64,000 nucleotides of DNA from Leptobrachium leishanense (lineage: Eukaryota; Chordata; Amphibia; Anura; Megophryidae): the NCBI GenBank assembly GCA_009667805.1, contig CM019070.1:60020735-60084734 (forward strand), read 5' to 3'. Below, piece by piece: positions 11,460 to 21,544 of this stretch (positions are counted from its first letter, which is position 1; every line of letters begins with the position of its first letter). The notes beneath the pieces were generated by a model. It had not been told where the DNA came from. It made no database searches and saw nothing but the letters and a program-made list of their open reading frames with translations. The position numbers were made by a program, and so were the translations under genes.

Positions 11460-12236
11460 ATATCAGTCTTGCCCGTTATTTTTCAAAGCAGATACTGATT
11501 ATCAACAGTCGAACAGAAAGGCTGCAGATATCTGGTGCTGACATTCTGTACATTTAAAAAAGGTGTGAAAACAAAACATCGGACATTATGTCATTAACTG
11601 AATGTGTTTAATAACATTTTAAACATTGCACTATGTCCATTTTATGTATTCAAAAAAATATTTTAATTTAAGCTTTTATTTCCACAAAAAACATGACCAT
11701 GTCTAGACTCTGGTCTTTGCAATGATACCATATATGATCCTGTAGGTATGGGGACAGCAACCATTGCCCAGCAGATGTTTTGGATCTGCATCTCCCATGA
11801 TGCTCAGCTACTCAGATTGGTAGAGCCTTAAGGTAAAAGTAGTTCCAAAACATCTGCAGGACCAGGTTTGCTGACCACCAGCTGTAGGACATCCAGTACC
11901 AGAAATACAGGGGTCTAAGTGATGCCTACAGCTCTGTAAATAGAATTTCCTGCCAGATGGGACCGAAGCCTCAATTCAGTTGTCATCACACCCATGTGCA
12001 ATACCGTCAGTGGAAAGGGGATGTCCTACAGCAAAGATTGACATCCAAAATGTCAGCCTCCTGTGGGAGAGTCCCCAAATCGATGGAATGGCACCAAAAC
12101 GTGTGACTACACGTGTTGCAGCTGCAGTGAGACACCTTCACCAATTAACCAACTCCAAAAAATAAGCCTAATTATTGATAATTTGCAGAATATCGGCTAC
12201 CAATAATCAGCAATGCTGATAATTGGTCTATCCCCA
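11460..12236. mobile_element. hAT-like element with GGTCTATCCC end, copy 1
   Basis: The right part (TAATCAGCAATGCTGATAAT, then GGTCTATCCC) and the left part (CATTATGTCATTAACTGAAT) are collinear with 52890-54161. A diverged hAT foldback of the CAGGGGTCAGCAACC family lies inside at about 11752-11880. I see no target duplication. Confidence 0.5.
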
Positions 12237-12545
12237 ATTAAAACTGCCATTCTACTTAGCAACCCCACTCTTTTATAGCCTAAATCCAGAAGGTGCTGCC
12301 AACACTACTGTTTCACAAGGCCACCCTAAGATCACACATTCACCCTTACAGAACATTTTACTTTATATAGGAGGCACATAAAAGCTATGCCAGGCTATTA
12401 CCAATAATACACGGGCCAGACTCCAATAAGCATGATGCGAGAGTTAGATGCACGATAAGATTAATTATGTACAGTTAATATCTTCCGGTAAATAAAAGCT
12501 GGCATCAGGTCACGACCTCAAACCTATAACACTGGTCAGACAAGA

Positions 12546-12625
12546 AATTATTTATTTATAAAGGATTTTACCAGGAAGGATACATTGAGATTTCTCCTGT
12601 TTTCAACTATGTCCTGGGTTCAAGA
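12546..12625. repeat. interspersed repeat R2, copy 1
   Basis: About 75 bp with GATTTTACCAGGAAGGATAC and a GTCCTGGGTTCAAG end. Near-identical copies lie at 16695-16795 and 57372-57447, each next to a TTTATTTAT string. No termini are identified. Confidence 0.65.
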
Positions 12626-12647
12626 ACATTGAATGGTTACAGTTTAA

Positions 12648-13066
12648 GGCTAGGGTCAGACGAACGCATTTTTCGCATCATCCGTAAAAAATTGCATTCG
12701 AACGCATGGACGTACTTTTTCACGGAATACGCGATAGTGGTCACACGATGCGCAATTTCGGCCGTGATTTTGTACGGATCCAAACTTTGGGTGTCTGGAC
12801 GTTATGTAAGCCAGACATGAGCAGCGTCTGACGTCTCCTAATCACGCACACACGCCGCTATGCGGACGCAGCGCACTCTGTACGTCAGTACTAGCGGTAC
12901 GACGTTCTTGCGAAAATGCGTTAGTTTGCCGCTTGCGTTGCGCGGCCGAACTTTCGTGTGGCCGTACTTCGTGTGTGAGCCTGCGTTGGACGTCATTTGC
13001 TGCTACCACGGCCATAATAAAGTGCGGCTAAACGCACTTTCGCACTGCATTCATCTGACCCCAGCC
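12648..13066. mobile_element. Harbinger-like foldback MITE, GGCTAGGGTCAGACG family, copy 1
   Basis: GGCTAGGGTCAGACGAACGC at the left pairs with its complement at the right (TCTGACCCCAGCC). The flanks are TAA and TAT. The other copies at 25898-26314 and 53150-53576 have TTA-type flanks. The arms are rich in CG dinucleotides (ACGTC, CGTACG). It is non-coding. Confidence 0.75.
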
Positions 13067-14130
13067 TATGGGTTATAAATTAAGCAGAAAACAACAGGAT
13101 ACACAAATTGCTGTTATGAGGGTATAAATTGAAATCAAAATGATAATCTTGATGAAGGACTGATACACACGAGTGAAAATATGTGTGTAGGATACAATAA
13201 AATGAACATCTTACCATGATGATCAGGTGAGCAAACGACAGGATCATGGTAAACAGTTTGCAAGGGCTATGGTGACAAGGCCATTAGAGATACACTAAAT
13301 ATTATTACCAAAAAATGCACATACAAAAGGACATCGAAATCACACTTTGGAAAGGAAAAGCAATCGATAAGAGAGAAGCCAGTGCCTATACATGGAGGCT
13401 GTATGTGTCTGATCCTTTCAGCTCCCATCCCCCTAGCAGGTCTGTTTCACAAGCAGGCTACATTGTTCCCCAGCCTCTAATCGCCGGCGCTGCTGCTGCA
13501 GTGCATCAAACCCTCTCTGGGACCTCAAACATGGCTCCTCGCATCCACAGCAGCATCCCTCCTGTCTACACAGACAAAAGCATCACACACCTTCCTGACA
13601 GAGACTGTACATTACAAAGGATTAGATGCAGTATCATTGCTTTAAAAAGAAAATAAAAATGGTACAGATAGCAACATACACAGTGAGGACAATACATTGA
13701 TATGTCACAAAATCAACCTTTATTATTTAGCAAAGGAAAAAAAAGAAAAGACCAATTACGCCCTTTTAAAATATTAGTTTTGGGCAGGGTCCTGTTTTCC
13801 TGCTCTGGGTTACCCGTCTGTATTTAATTACAGGTCACCTCCTTAGATATCCTCCTGGATTCACATACTGGCAGCAGTAGGGGTCCACATGGATTAGCTG
13901 CACTTGCTGATTTCACACAGATTCCAAGTGGAATCCTTTTATTGTTCCCGAATTCAAAAGGGGGCCTTTCAGACATCCTGTACTACACTGCTTAAAAAAG
14001 AACTCTTTACCAGAAAGAATAAAATAAGAACACTGAAACAGAGTTTCGCTACTAAATTCACAGCAACATAGGGCGACAAATGTGATTGAAGTCTCATATG
14101 AAAGACCTTTTATAATACCACAGGACAGTG
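13067..14130. other. no gene recognised
   Basis: No element ends or coding pattern found. The frame at 13315-13656 (+) has no recognisable domain. Confidence 0.3.
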
Positions 14131-14134
14131 ATGG

Positions 14135-14214
14135 GGAACCTTGGCACCTAATAGGTTTCTGAACTACATGCGCCATAATGCTCAGCCAGCCTGAAGTGCA
14201 ACTAAGCATCATGG
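14135..14214. mobile_element. left half of a diverged hAT foldback MITE
   Basis: CAGTGATGGGGAACCTTGGC and the following CTACATGCGCCATAATGC match the family of the intact foldback at 16279-16414. The hAT at 14215 interrupts it, and CATCATGGGA resumes after 14754. Confidence 0.55.
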
Positions 14215-14754
14215 CAGGGCTTGACAAAGCCAGGTAGCCACTGGCTCCTAAATTTCCAGTTTATTTTACACAAATCTAAAATCAGTCTTTCGCATCTAAA
14301 AACATCTAGTTGGCTTCAATGTTTTCTTCAGGTCTCCTACATTGTGTGTGTATATGTGTGTAAAAGGGTGTCTGCAGCAAAGAAAATAAGTAAAAAAATA
14401 TCACGTCACAATGTACAGATGTTAACACAAATAATAAATATATATAAAATAATCAGAGCGGCCAAACTGATATTAGAAGCAACGGACTACACTTCTAGGC
14501 TCAAAAAAGTAGCCACAAGACCAAAAAATACCTAACAGCAAAAAGCACCAGTTAAAGTGATAAATAGATGCAGCTAAAATCATAATTTGGGTTAGCACAA
14601 ACCAACTCCCAGACGAAGATGCAAGGTTCCCTACGTTTCGGCAAGGATTCCCCTTTATCAAGGTACACCTTGATAAAGGCGAATCCTCGCCGAAATGTTG
14701 GCTCCTAGCTTTTGTACCTGGCTCCTATATTCAAAGCAAATTTGTCAAGCCCTG
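14215..14754. mobile_element. hAT non-autonomous element, CAGGGCTTGACAAA ends, TSD CATCATGG
   Basis: CAGGGCTTGACAAAG at the left pairs with TTTGTCAAGCCCTG at the right. CATCATGG lies at 14207-14214 and again at 14755-14762. The 540-bp interior has no transposase. It contains an inverted pair at 14622-14700 (CCTTTATCAAGG / CCTTGATAAAGG with CGAAAYG tails) that recalls a degraded hammerhead core. Confidence 0.92.
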
Positions 14755-14762
14755 CATCATGG

Positions 14763-15890
14763 GACACGAGTTCTGAAACAAGGGTTGTGAAGGTTCGTTA
14801 TCCCTGCTATAAGGTTATTTCAGAAATTGCTGGTCTTGCAACAATGGTGATCTTTGTCGTTGCTCGCAATGACAAACACCACTGCTTCCCAAAAAGAAAT
14901 AAAGCATCCGCAGGAGACTTGTCATTGAAGCTTCTCTTGCGACTTTCTGGATTTTATTTGATGCATTGCCATTTGCTGTCAATGCAAGTTCGGCAATCAC
15001 CAGCGCTTTCTGAATAACCCCCATTATATCTTGTGTATGTGTTTAACAACATCCTTTGTGTGCCTCATTACCATTGTTACAACCTGAGACTGGAAGAAAT
15101 ACAAAATTCAACTATATTGGTAAAAAGGTTATAAAAGAAAACACCTTTGTAAAGGGCATGCAAATGAATGAAAACTAAATCCAGGAGGAAACATAGAAAG
15201 CATACATTTCTGGCTCTAGCTTGCCCAAAACCCAATAGATTTCTGTAAATTTTAAACCATTCACAGTTTAGTGAATAAACCGCTTGCCTGCTGTAAATGC
15301 ATTGCAATACAAGCCTTTAAAAAACAGTGCCTTAAGCTTCTAACTAGCTCATAAAAGTAAACATTTTATTCAGTAACAAGAGAAAAATTTTTTAAATTAC
15401 TACCATTAGTGAAATCCAAGTTAAGGAGTCAAAACCAAAGCGTTAGTCACTGTACAGAAAAATGGTGGAGAACTTAAAGCCAAGGTGTTTATTTTTACAG
15501 CAACATTGATTTGGCCTAAATTTTACAATTCTCTGGACTGTCCAGCAGGCTCTTAAGTGTTACAAAAAAAAAAAAAAAGCTATAAAAATTACACAACTTC
15601 CTTCCCCGTGTCTTTTACATAAGTAGTAACATAGGAATAAGAAATAAAATTCTGTGTCTGGGCCACGCCTGGCCTTCAGTTAGAAACCATGTAATTTTTT
15701 CAACTATGACGCCCACAATGCCTTGCCAGGTGTTTAGCTGCAATTCCTTCCTGTATTAAAGTCTTTGAGAACTCATTCCTTCATCTTTAACCATGCGACT
15801 CATCTAGAGCCACAGGGCCTGCTCTTTCCACATACCCAGCCCTATGGCCAAGACTATCTGCACACAGCTCCGGTATAAAAATGATGGATT
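14763..15890. other. no gene recognised
   Basis: AT-rich, apparently low-copy sequence. I see no open reading frame with a known domain and no element termini. If the CpG-rich block at 17.2 kb is a promoter for a minus-strand gene, this stretch would be downstream of it, but nothing here reads as an exon. Confidence 0.3.
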
Positions 15891-16278
15891 CAGCAGATCA
15901 CACTATTTGCGGCCTGCAATGCTACTGATCTCACACACAGACCCTAAACCCCTGGGAGGTATGGAAAAGCAGATTGAAGGCGACTAGAGCGCTCACACCG
16001 CATTTCCATTCACAACGGTGGAGTAAGGCCCGTGTGACATCTAGTGCTCTTTGAATGTCTGTAGAGAAGCATTTCACTCCATTGTAAGAGTCTAGCCCTG
16101 ACATCCTTATAACTGATTGAAATGCTTCCCCACAGACATGTTAAGAACCGCTTGCTGTCAGGACCAGACCCTATACATAGGGGATGGGTGGCCATGCTTG
16201 CCTGTGTATAGCCAAAAGGTACACTAGATGTCACACACAGCCCTCCATACACCTGTGATGGCCATTATTCCCATATAT

Positions 16279-16414
16279 CAGGGGTCAGCAACCTTGGCTC
16301 CCTGATGTTTTGGGAACTACATCTCCCAAGATGCTCTGTCATCCATTAGGCTGACAGAGCATCTTGGGAGATTTAGTTCCCAAAACATCAGGGAGCCAAG
16401 GTTGCTGACCCCTG
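16279..16414. mobile_element. hAT foldback MITE, CAGGGGTCAGCAACC ends, TSD CCATATA(T/C)
   Basis: Near-perfect 136-bp palindrome with ends CAGGGGTCAGCAACCTTGGC. Flanks CCATATAT (16271-16278) and CCATATAC (16415-16422) agree at 7 of 8 bases. Diverged relatives lie near 11752, 14135 and 53585-53860. Confidence 0.88.
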
Positions 16415-16694
16415 CCATATACAGACTAAAGCGCACTGTGCCTTTTACCCATGTAATGCATGGAAAATCTTCCCATATGCAGAGAAAAGGGACACCACAT
16501 CTCAAGCAGACCCTACATCCCCGTGATGGATGGCTGTTATATATTCCCTTATACAGATGATAAAAGGGCACTGTGCATCAAACAAAGGCACCATCCTTTA
16601 AGTAGGCCCTACACCCTGTAATAGTAGATGGGCACCATGCCCCATATATAGGCCCTACACCCCTGGGATGGATGAAAATTATTCACATGCTCAA

Positions 16695-16795
16695 CTTTTA
16701 TTTATTTATTTATAAAAAAAAGAAAAAAGGATTTTAACAGGAAGGATACATTGAGACTTCTCTCGTTTTAAAGTATGTCCTGGGTTCAAGATTTA
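16695..16795. repeat. interspersed repeat R2, copy 2
   Basis: Matches 12546-12625 through AGGAAGGATACATTGAGA and GTCCTGGGTTCAAG. Confidence 0.6.
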
Positions 16796-17219
16796 GGGGA
16801 ACCATGCATCATATATATAGGCCCAACACCCCTGTGATGGATAAAAATCCTTCCCACATACAGATTAAGGGGGACCTTGCATCATACACAATACCTACAC
16901 TCCTGAGATATAAATGTTACTCCATATACACTGTAAAGGGCATAAATGTTTCAAACAGGCCTTACACCGCTGCGAGAGATGGAAAGGCTTACCATTAAAA
17001 CACACTAGATCTCACACAAAGACTCAATACCCTGGAATGGATGGGCAAGCTTCTCTGTATACACCTTCAGAGGCAATAGAGTGCTCAGATAGGCCCTATA
17101 CAACTCTGATGGGTGGAAATGCGCCCTATACCGATATATGAGGGTCACACGTCATTAGATCCGCCACGCACAGACCCCCATCATGTATCCTACACGGATA
17201 TCAAGCGGGCACGCATCAT

Positions 17220-17860
17220 TAGATCTCACAGGCCCCTCTTAAAACTACACCGGACACGTGATCTGTGACCCAGAGTCCCTTTTCCTCGCAGTGAGGCTGA
17301 CTGATGGCGAGGAGTCTAGGCCTCGTACATGGGGCTGCTCTGATCGGGTGGGGGAAGCTCAGGACACCGCCAGAGGCACTGACCGAACAAAATTCGGCGC
17401 CTTCCCGCACACGAATCTCACCTGGGGAGGCAGCGTCTTCGTCACGTCGTACAATGGGGGGTAATGTGTCGCTTTCCGGCAGCGGAGTGAATGGAATGGC
17501 GCTGGTATCGGCGCGCAATTATGACGCTTTTAGAAACGGGGGTCCGTGTGCGTCTTGTCCCTTTGCTTAGTTAGCGCCGCTCGTTAAGGCTGCTCTTTTC
17601 TTTGTTGACGGGCCCCCGGGGTCCAGGCTGATCGCTGGTAAGCCGTTTCACCTCCGTTAGACCCGCTATTCCCCCCTCTGCGCACACCGCTGAGAGAAAC
17701 CCGGGGCGCCAGAAAAGATGGCCGACCGCCAACGGCCAACGTCACCACGCAAGCATGTGAGCGTGGCTCGGCGACGCCACGACGTCGTTGCCAGGAACCG
17801 AGATGGCGATAAGGGCCGAGGCGTGGCCGCTTACAGCGGTAAAGGAAAACACATGTCGAG
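17220..17860. promoter_or_regulatory. CpG-rich segment, candidate promoter region
   Basis: This block is GC-rich with many CG dinucleotides and is not inverted, tandem or otherwise repeated in the window. It therefore differs from the GC-rich transposon palindromes. It contains AAGATGGCCGAC (17713-17724), which resembles a YY1-type site overlapping a start codon, and a good splice-donor match CTG|GTAAGC at about 17637. A frame from ATG 17718 could end at a donor-like GTGAGC at 17757. A minus-strand frame covers 17219-17518. None of these is proven to be coding. A bidirectional CpG-island promoter is the best reading, held with modest confidence. Confidence 0.45.
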
Positions 17861-18150
17861 CAATTGTTCTGCGGCCATTTTTAGTGTGGGCACCCTATAC
17901 AAAGGAAATACAACGCCATACTTCTAACACAAGAAAGGCCTTTGTCGAGCCTGATTCGCTGTGATTGTGCAGTAAACCAGGAATTGTGGAGCACTAGCTA
18001 TTTGCTATTGCAAAACGGTACAATTGCACGAAAAAAAGGTCGAATCGGGTCATATTCCTCTCTGGATATATTTTGAGTTATATTCTTTTAGTTCCTATGA
18101 TATTAGCACACCATTGCTTTGCCTTTTAACATGTTTCCAGGTGTTACAGG
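17860..18150. other. no gene recognised
   Basis: Sequence 3' of the CpG-rich block. No repeat or coding feature is recognised. Confidence 0.3.
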
Positions 18151-18280
18151 GTTTTCTAGAGCGCTAACAAGTTCTGTAGCGCTGTGCAATGGGAGTCAGA
18201 ATAACAAATATACACACAGGTCAACACACAGTACAGTAGGAGAGAGGACCCTGCTCAAGAGTTTACAATCTATATTTTTG
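18150..18280. repeat. interspersed repeat R3, copy 1
   Basis: TCTGTAGCGCTGTGCAATGG, then CACAGTACAGTAGGAGAGAG and a TACAATCTA end. The order matches 25650-25765 and 26805-27170. Probably a LINE or SINE 3' region common in amphibians; class not proven. Confidence 0.6.
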
Positions 18281-18354
18281 ATTCACACTTTTAATCTGTT
18301 AATGCGCCACACTTCCACTGTTGAGTCTATGGACCTCACTGCTGTCAGCTTTGC

Positions 18355-18560
18355 TGACTACTTCACCGATAAGATTAACAAACGTAAAGGCATATTCAAT
18401 AAGCACCGAACAGTGAATTCCACAGTACGGTGCAATTTCGTGGCAGTTTGACTATTCAGATAGCTGTCAATTCGGCAAATACTGGTGAATTGACAGCGAA
18501 ATATGGTGCAGTTCGCTGCAATTCGTTGATCTTCGGCACCATTCAACGTGTCTCAGAGAA
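18355..18560. repeat. small palindrome with TTCGGCAAATACTGG core
   Basis: Roughly inverted halves (ACGGTGCAATTTCG / CGAAATATGGTGC; AATTCGGCAAATACTGGTGAATT). It resembles the central part of the CAGGGTTATCC-family MITE but lacks that family's ends. Confidence 0.45.
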
Positions 18561-19285
18561 TTAATGGTTAATCTATTCAGCTGGGCAGAGTATGAAATGT
18601 GTAGCTACGCGGCATATATAATTCATATGCAAAACAGTGAAATAATTAAAGATGAATCCTAGGTGAACTGTATTCATTTAAAGGGTTATCCACTGAGTGC
18701 CTGTATTTGCCAGCATTGCAAATACTAGTGGAGTATTGCAGTAATTTCTCAAAACTAAAATCCACAGAGCAACTGGAGAAACTGCACAGATGCTGCTGTT
18801 TGTCTGTTCTACAATACTAGTGATTTTCTAGGGTATTTGCCACACTGACACTTGGTGGATAATCCCTCTAGCATTTTATTTTCCTCCTGCTAAATTAATT
18901 TATACACTGCAGGATAGCACCTTTCCTGTGTTCTTCCCCTGCATGAATTTAATGTAGATGTCCAGGAAACATGGCTGATCTGTCATCACAAGTTCAGATG
19001 CCAAGATGCGTGATCGTGACTCGCATCATAACCGTCCTGCCCACACCCCAAAAGGGTTGTGTCATGACTGGTCTTGGCAATTGCATCTGTTCATTTGTCC
19101 TCCAGTTTGCAGGATTTGGGAAAATCTCTGAGTGTCCATGATCATATTAAGGAAAAAGGAATGCTAGTCACAGTGCCGGATTTGATAAGGCTGCTTTAAA
19201 CAGTGCAAGGAGAAACAATGTTTCTGCTGAATACATGAGCCTTTATCAAGTATTTGTAATGTGAAACGGATGAATTAATTACTAA
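18561..19285. other. no gene recognised
   Basis: No element ends, repeats or coding pattern found. Confidence 0.3.
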
Positions 19286-20187
19286 CAGGGTTATCCAAAG
19301 AGATTCGAATTGCTTGAGAAAGGTAACCGAACGCTGAAAATCAGGGTTCGGTTACCTTTCCTGGCCATTCGGCTATCCAGAGAGCAGGCAATTCGCCAAA
19401 TCCTGTCGAATTGCCTGAACATACGGTGCCTGTTCGGTCCCTGTTCGAGGGCAGTGAAATCCCCATAGAGAAGCAATGCTTCGGCTATTCAGAGAACACA
19501 AACCAGCAGTGAAAGGTTCCCCTAATGCTCTGCCATTCGGTGGTTTAATTCGGCAAATTTATTCAGGAGAATCCCATAGGCTTCAATGTTAAAAATATTC
19601 CCGTTTTAATTCAATATCTAATAAACCGTTCATTCTAAAATTCTGCAGCAAAAAGTCTCTTTATTTATAGATTTTTTAGGATACTTTAAGCATTTTTCTG
19701 AATTTTTTAAAAAAAAATTAAAAGTCCGATTTTTTTTTTTTTTTTTTACAGTTTGCTTATTTTTTTTGTAACAGCCCTCTTTATTATCATTCCCTGGACC
19801 TCCTGTGAAAATTTCAGACATTTTCGCTCAGTAGTTTCTTTGCAAACAGCGTTTCATTTTCCCAGATTCATACAAATGGTTTTTCTAATTTATTCACTGC
19901 CTCCTCTACGTCTCAGCTGCTTCGGCTCTGTGTGATTCGGCTCCTGTTCGGCTCCTGTTCGGCTCCTCTTCGAAGGTTAATCCAGATGTTTTTGCTTGTT
20001 TTCATAGTGCATTCGGTTAGTTTTCGTCAGGTTTTCGGCAGCTTTTCCCTGCAATTCGGGGACCCTGTGCTGTTTGCTGAATACACCGCAGGGTCACCGA
20101 AATGCAATCGGCAAAAGGAACCGAATTGAAGAGAACGAAAAGTCACCGAACGTGCGGTGACTTTTCGAATCTCTTTGGATAACCCTG
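19286..20187. mobile_element. CAGGGTTATCC-family MITE, copy 2
   Basis: Nearly identical to 4625-5533 along its whole length, with the same ends. Flanks read TAA and TTA, so a clean duplication is not visible. Non-coding. Confidence 0.85.
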
Positions 20188-20656
20188 TTAGTTTAGGGTA
20201 AAAAAAAAAAGGAAAGCTATGCAATCCCTCTCTTTGGTCCCGAGGGGCTGCTGTCCTTGGTACTGAATAGGTTTCAGCACCATAGACAGCCCCCCGCCAA
20301 ATGCAGCCAGACTGAAGGAAAGAAAAAAAACTGCTGCATTCGGCAAAGAGAAAAATCCTAGTTATAACCCCATAGTGACCAAGCGGTTTTACAAAAGTCT
20401 GTCCGAAAGTGCCCGCTGCTGTTTTTACGTTTCTGCGCTATTTGTGTTTAGGTCAAATTTTCCTCTTACTCGTTTATGCAACCCACACATAGCATATACA
20501 GTTTTTCCCGCCATTAAATGGACTTTCTAAAGAGACCATTATTTCCATCATATCGTATAATTTAATGTAAACAAATATGATAAAAAAATGGAAAAAACAC
20601 TCTTTTTTGAAATGTAATCCCCAAAATCTACAACCGCCAAAAAAGACCCTGGCTAA
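20188..20656. other. no gene recognised
   Basis: No features identified. Confidence 0.3.
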
Positions 20657-21022
20657 GGCCCGGTGCACACTATCGTTTTCTTCTGCGCACTAGCGTACGT
20701 TATGACGCTCTTTATGACATGCGTTGTAGCATATAATTACGCAGATAGAGAAGAAACACACGTAGTACGCTCGCAACGCATAGCGCGCGCTGAAGACGTC
20801 CGTCATGGAAACACCAAGGCTTTTGCGCTAGGATTAACCATGTGCTGAACGTCAAATGTCAAAAGCCCAGCTTTTTTTTTTTCCATTCAACTCAAATTCA
20901 GTTTTTACAATGTGCTTCAAAATTAACGCATCGTCTGGCGTCTACCAATCTCTTCCGTCATAAAGTGCGTCCTTTTTAACGCACGCTAGTGCGCAGAAGA
21001 AAACGCTAGTGTGCACCCGGCC
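20657..21022. mobile_element. Harbinger-like foldback MITE, GGCCCGGTGCACAC ends
   Basis: GGCCCGGTGCACACTA at the left pairs with TAGTGTGCACCCGGCC at the right. The flanks are TAA and TTA. The arms are inverted over most of the element (TTTTCTTCTGCGCACTAGCG against CGCTAGTGCGCAGAAGAAAA). The truncated copy at 1-29 is the same family. Confidence 0.75.
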
Positions 21023-21088
21023 TTAATAGTTTCGAAATTTTGTCCTGAGATTAGAAATACCCAATTTTTATATGTTTTTGTGTTTTAA

Positions 21089-21540
21089 CCTCTTCACTGC
21101 TGAGCAATTTTACCTCTGTGCTCTGAGCTCATTTTGACCGTTTTATGCTCATCATTTTTAGATGCCAGCTTAAGTCCTATTTTATTAAATCCCCCAGACA
21201 ATTTTTTTTAAAAAACATTTTTATTTATTTATTTACAACAAACCTTTCACTACATATCATCACATCCATATCCAAAGGAGCCCCTCTTCCACCTTTTTCA
21301 CTGCAGGCGCTGGGGTTGCCTGGCGATGACATCAACACTCACCCTCATGACGTCACCGCGACTGCCCCCTCAAAAGGTGGGGCAGACTCCAGGCCTGCCA
21401 GAACACCGTGGGAGCCTGGACAGAGAGGTGAGTATAGGGAGGGATGGAGGTTAGGAGACTGTGACGTACATAGTACGTCTGTGGTCATTAAGGGGGTTTC
21501 CCCACAGGATGTACTATGTACGTCAGCGGTCGGGAAAGGG
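21089..21540. mobile_element. piggyBac-type non-autonomous element, copy 3
   Basis: Left end CCTCTTCACTGCTGAGC after TTAA (21085-21088). Right end CCCTTTCCCGACCGCTGACG read inward, followed by TTAC. The subterminal GCTCATCAT string matches the copy at 5724. The interior is GC-rich with a GATGACATCA/TGACGTCA pair. Confidence 0.55.
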
Positions 21541-21544
21541 TTAC

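Larger units (their letters stand above)
15890..17215 (+). repeat. degenerate tandem repeat, roughly 75-80 bp unit
   Basis: Recurring units contain CCCTACACCCCTGNGATGG, then a CCCATATACAGA-like stretch and a GGCACNNTGCATCA-like stretch. Copies are heavily diverged and the spacing varies. A hAT foldback (16279-16414) and an R2 copy (16695-16795) interrupt the array. Confidence 0.7.

Noticed and set aside
16279..16414. microRNA-type hairpin
   Set aside because: The perfect hairpin is fully explained as a hAT foldback MITE with terminal repeats and target duplication.
17219..17518. 99-codon minus-strand frame as a confirmed first exon
   Set aside because: GC-rich DNA gives open frames by chance; no clear donor site follows it on that strand, so it is mentioned only in the CpG-rich segment.
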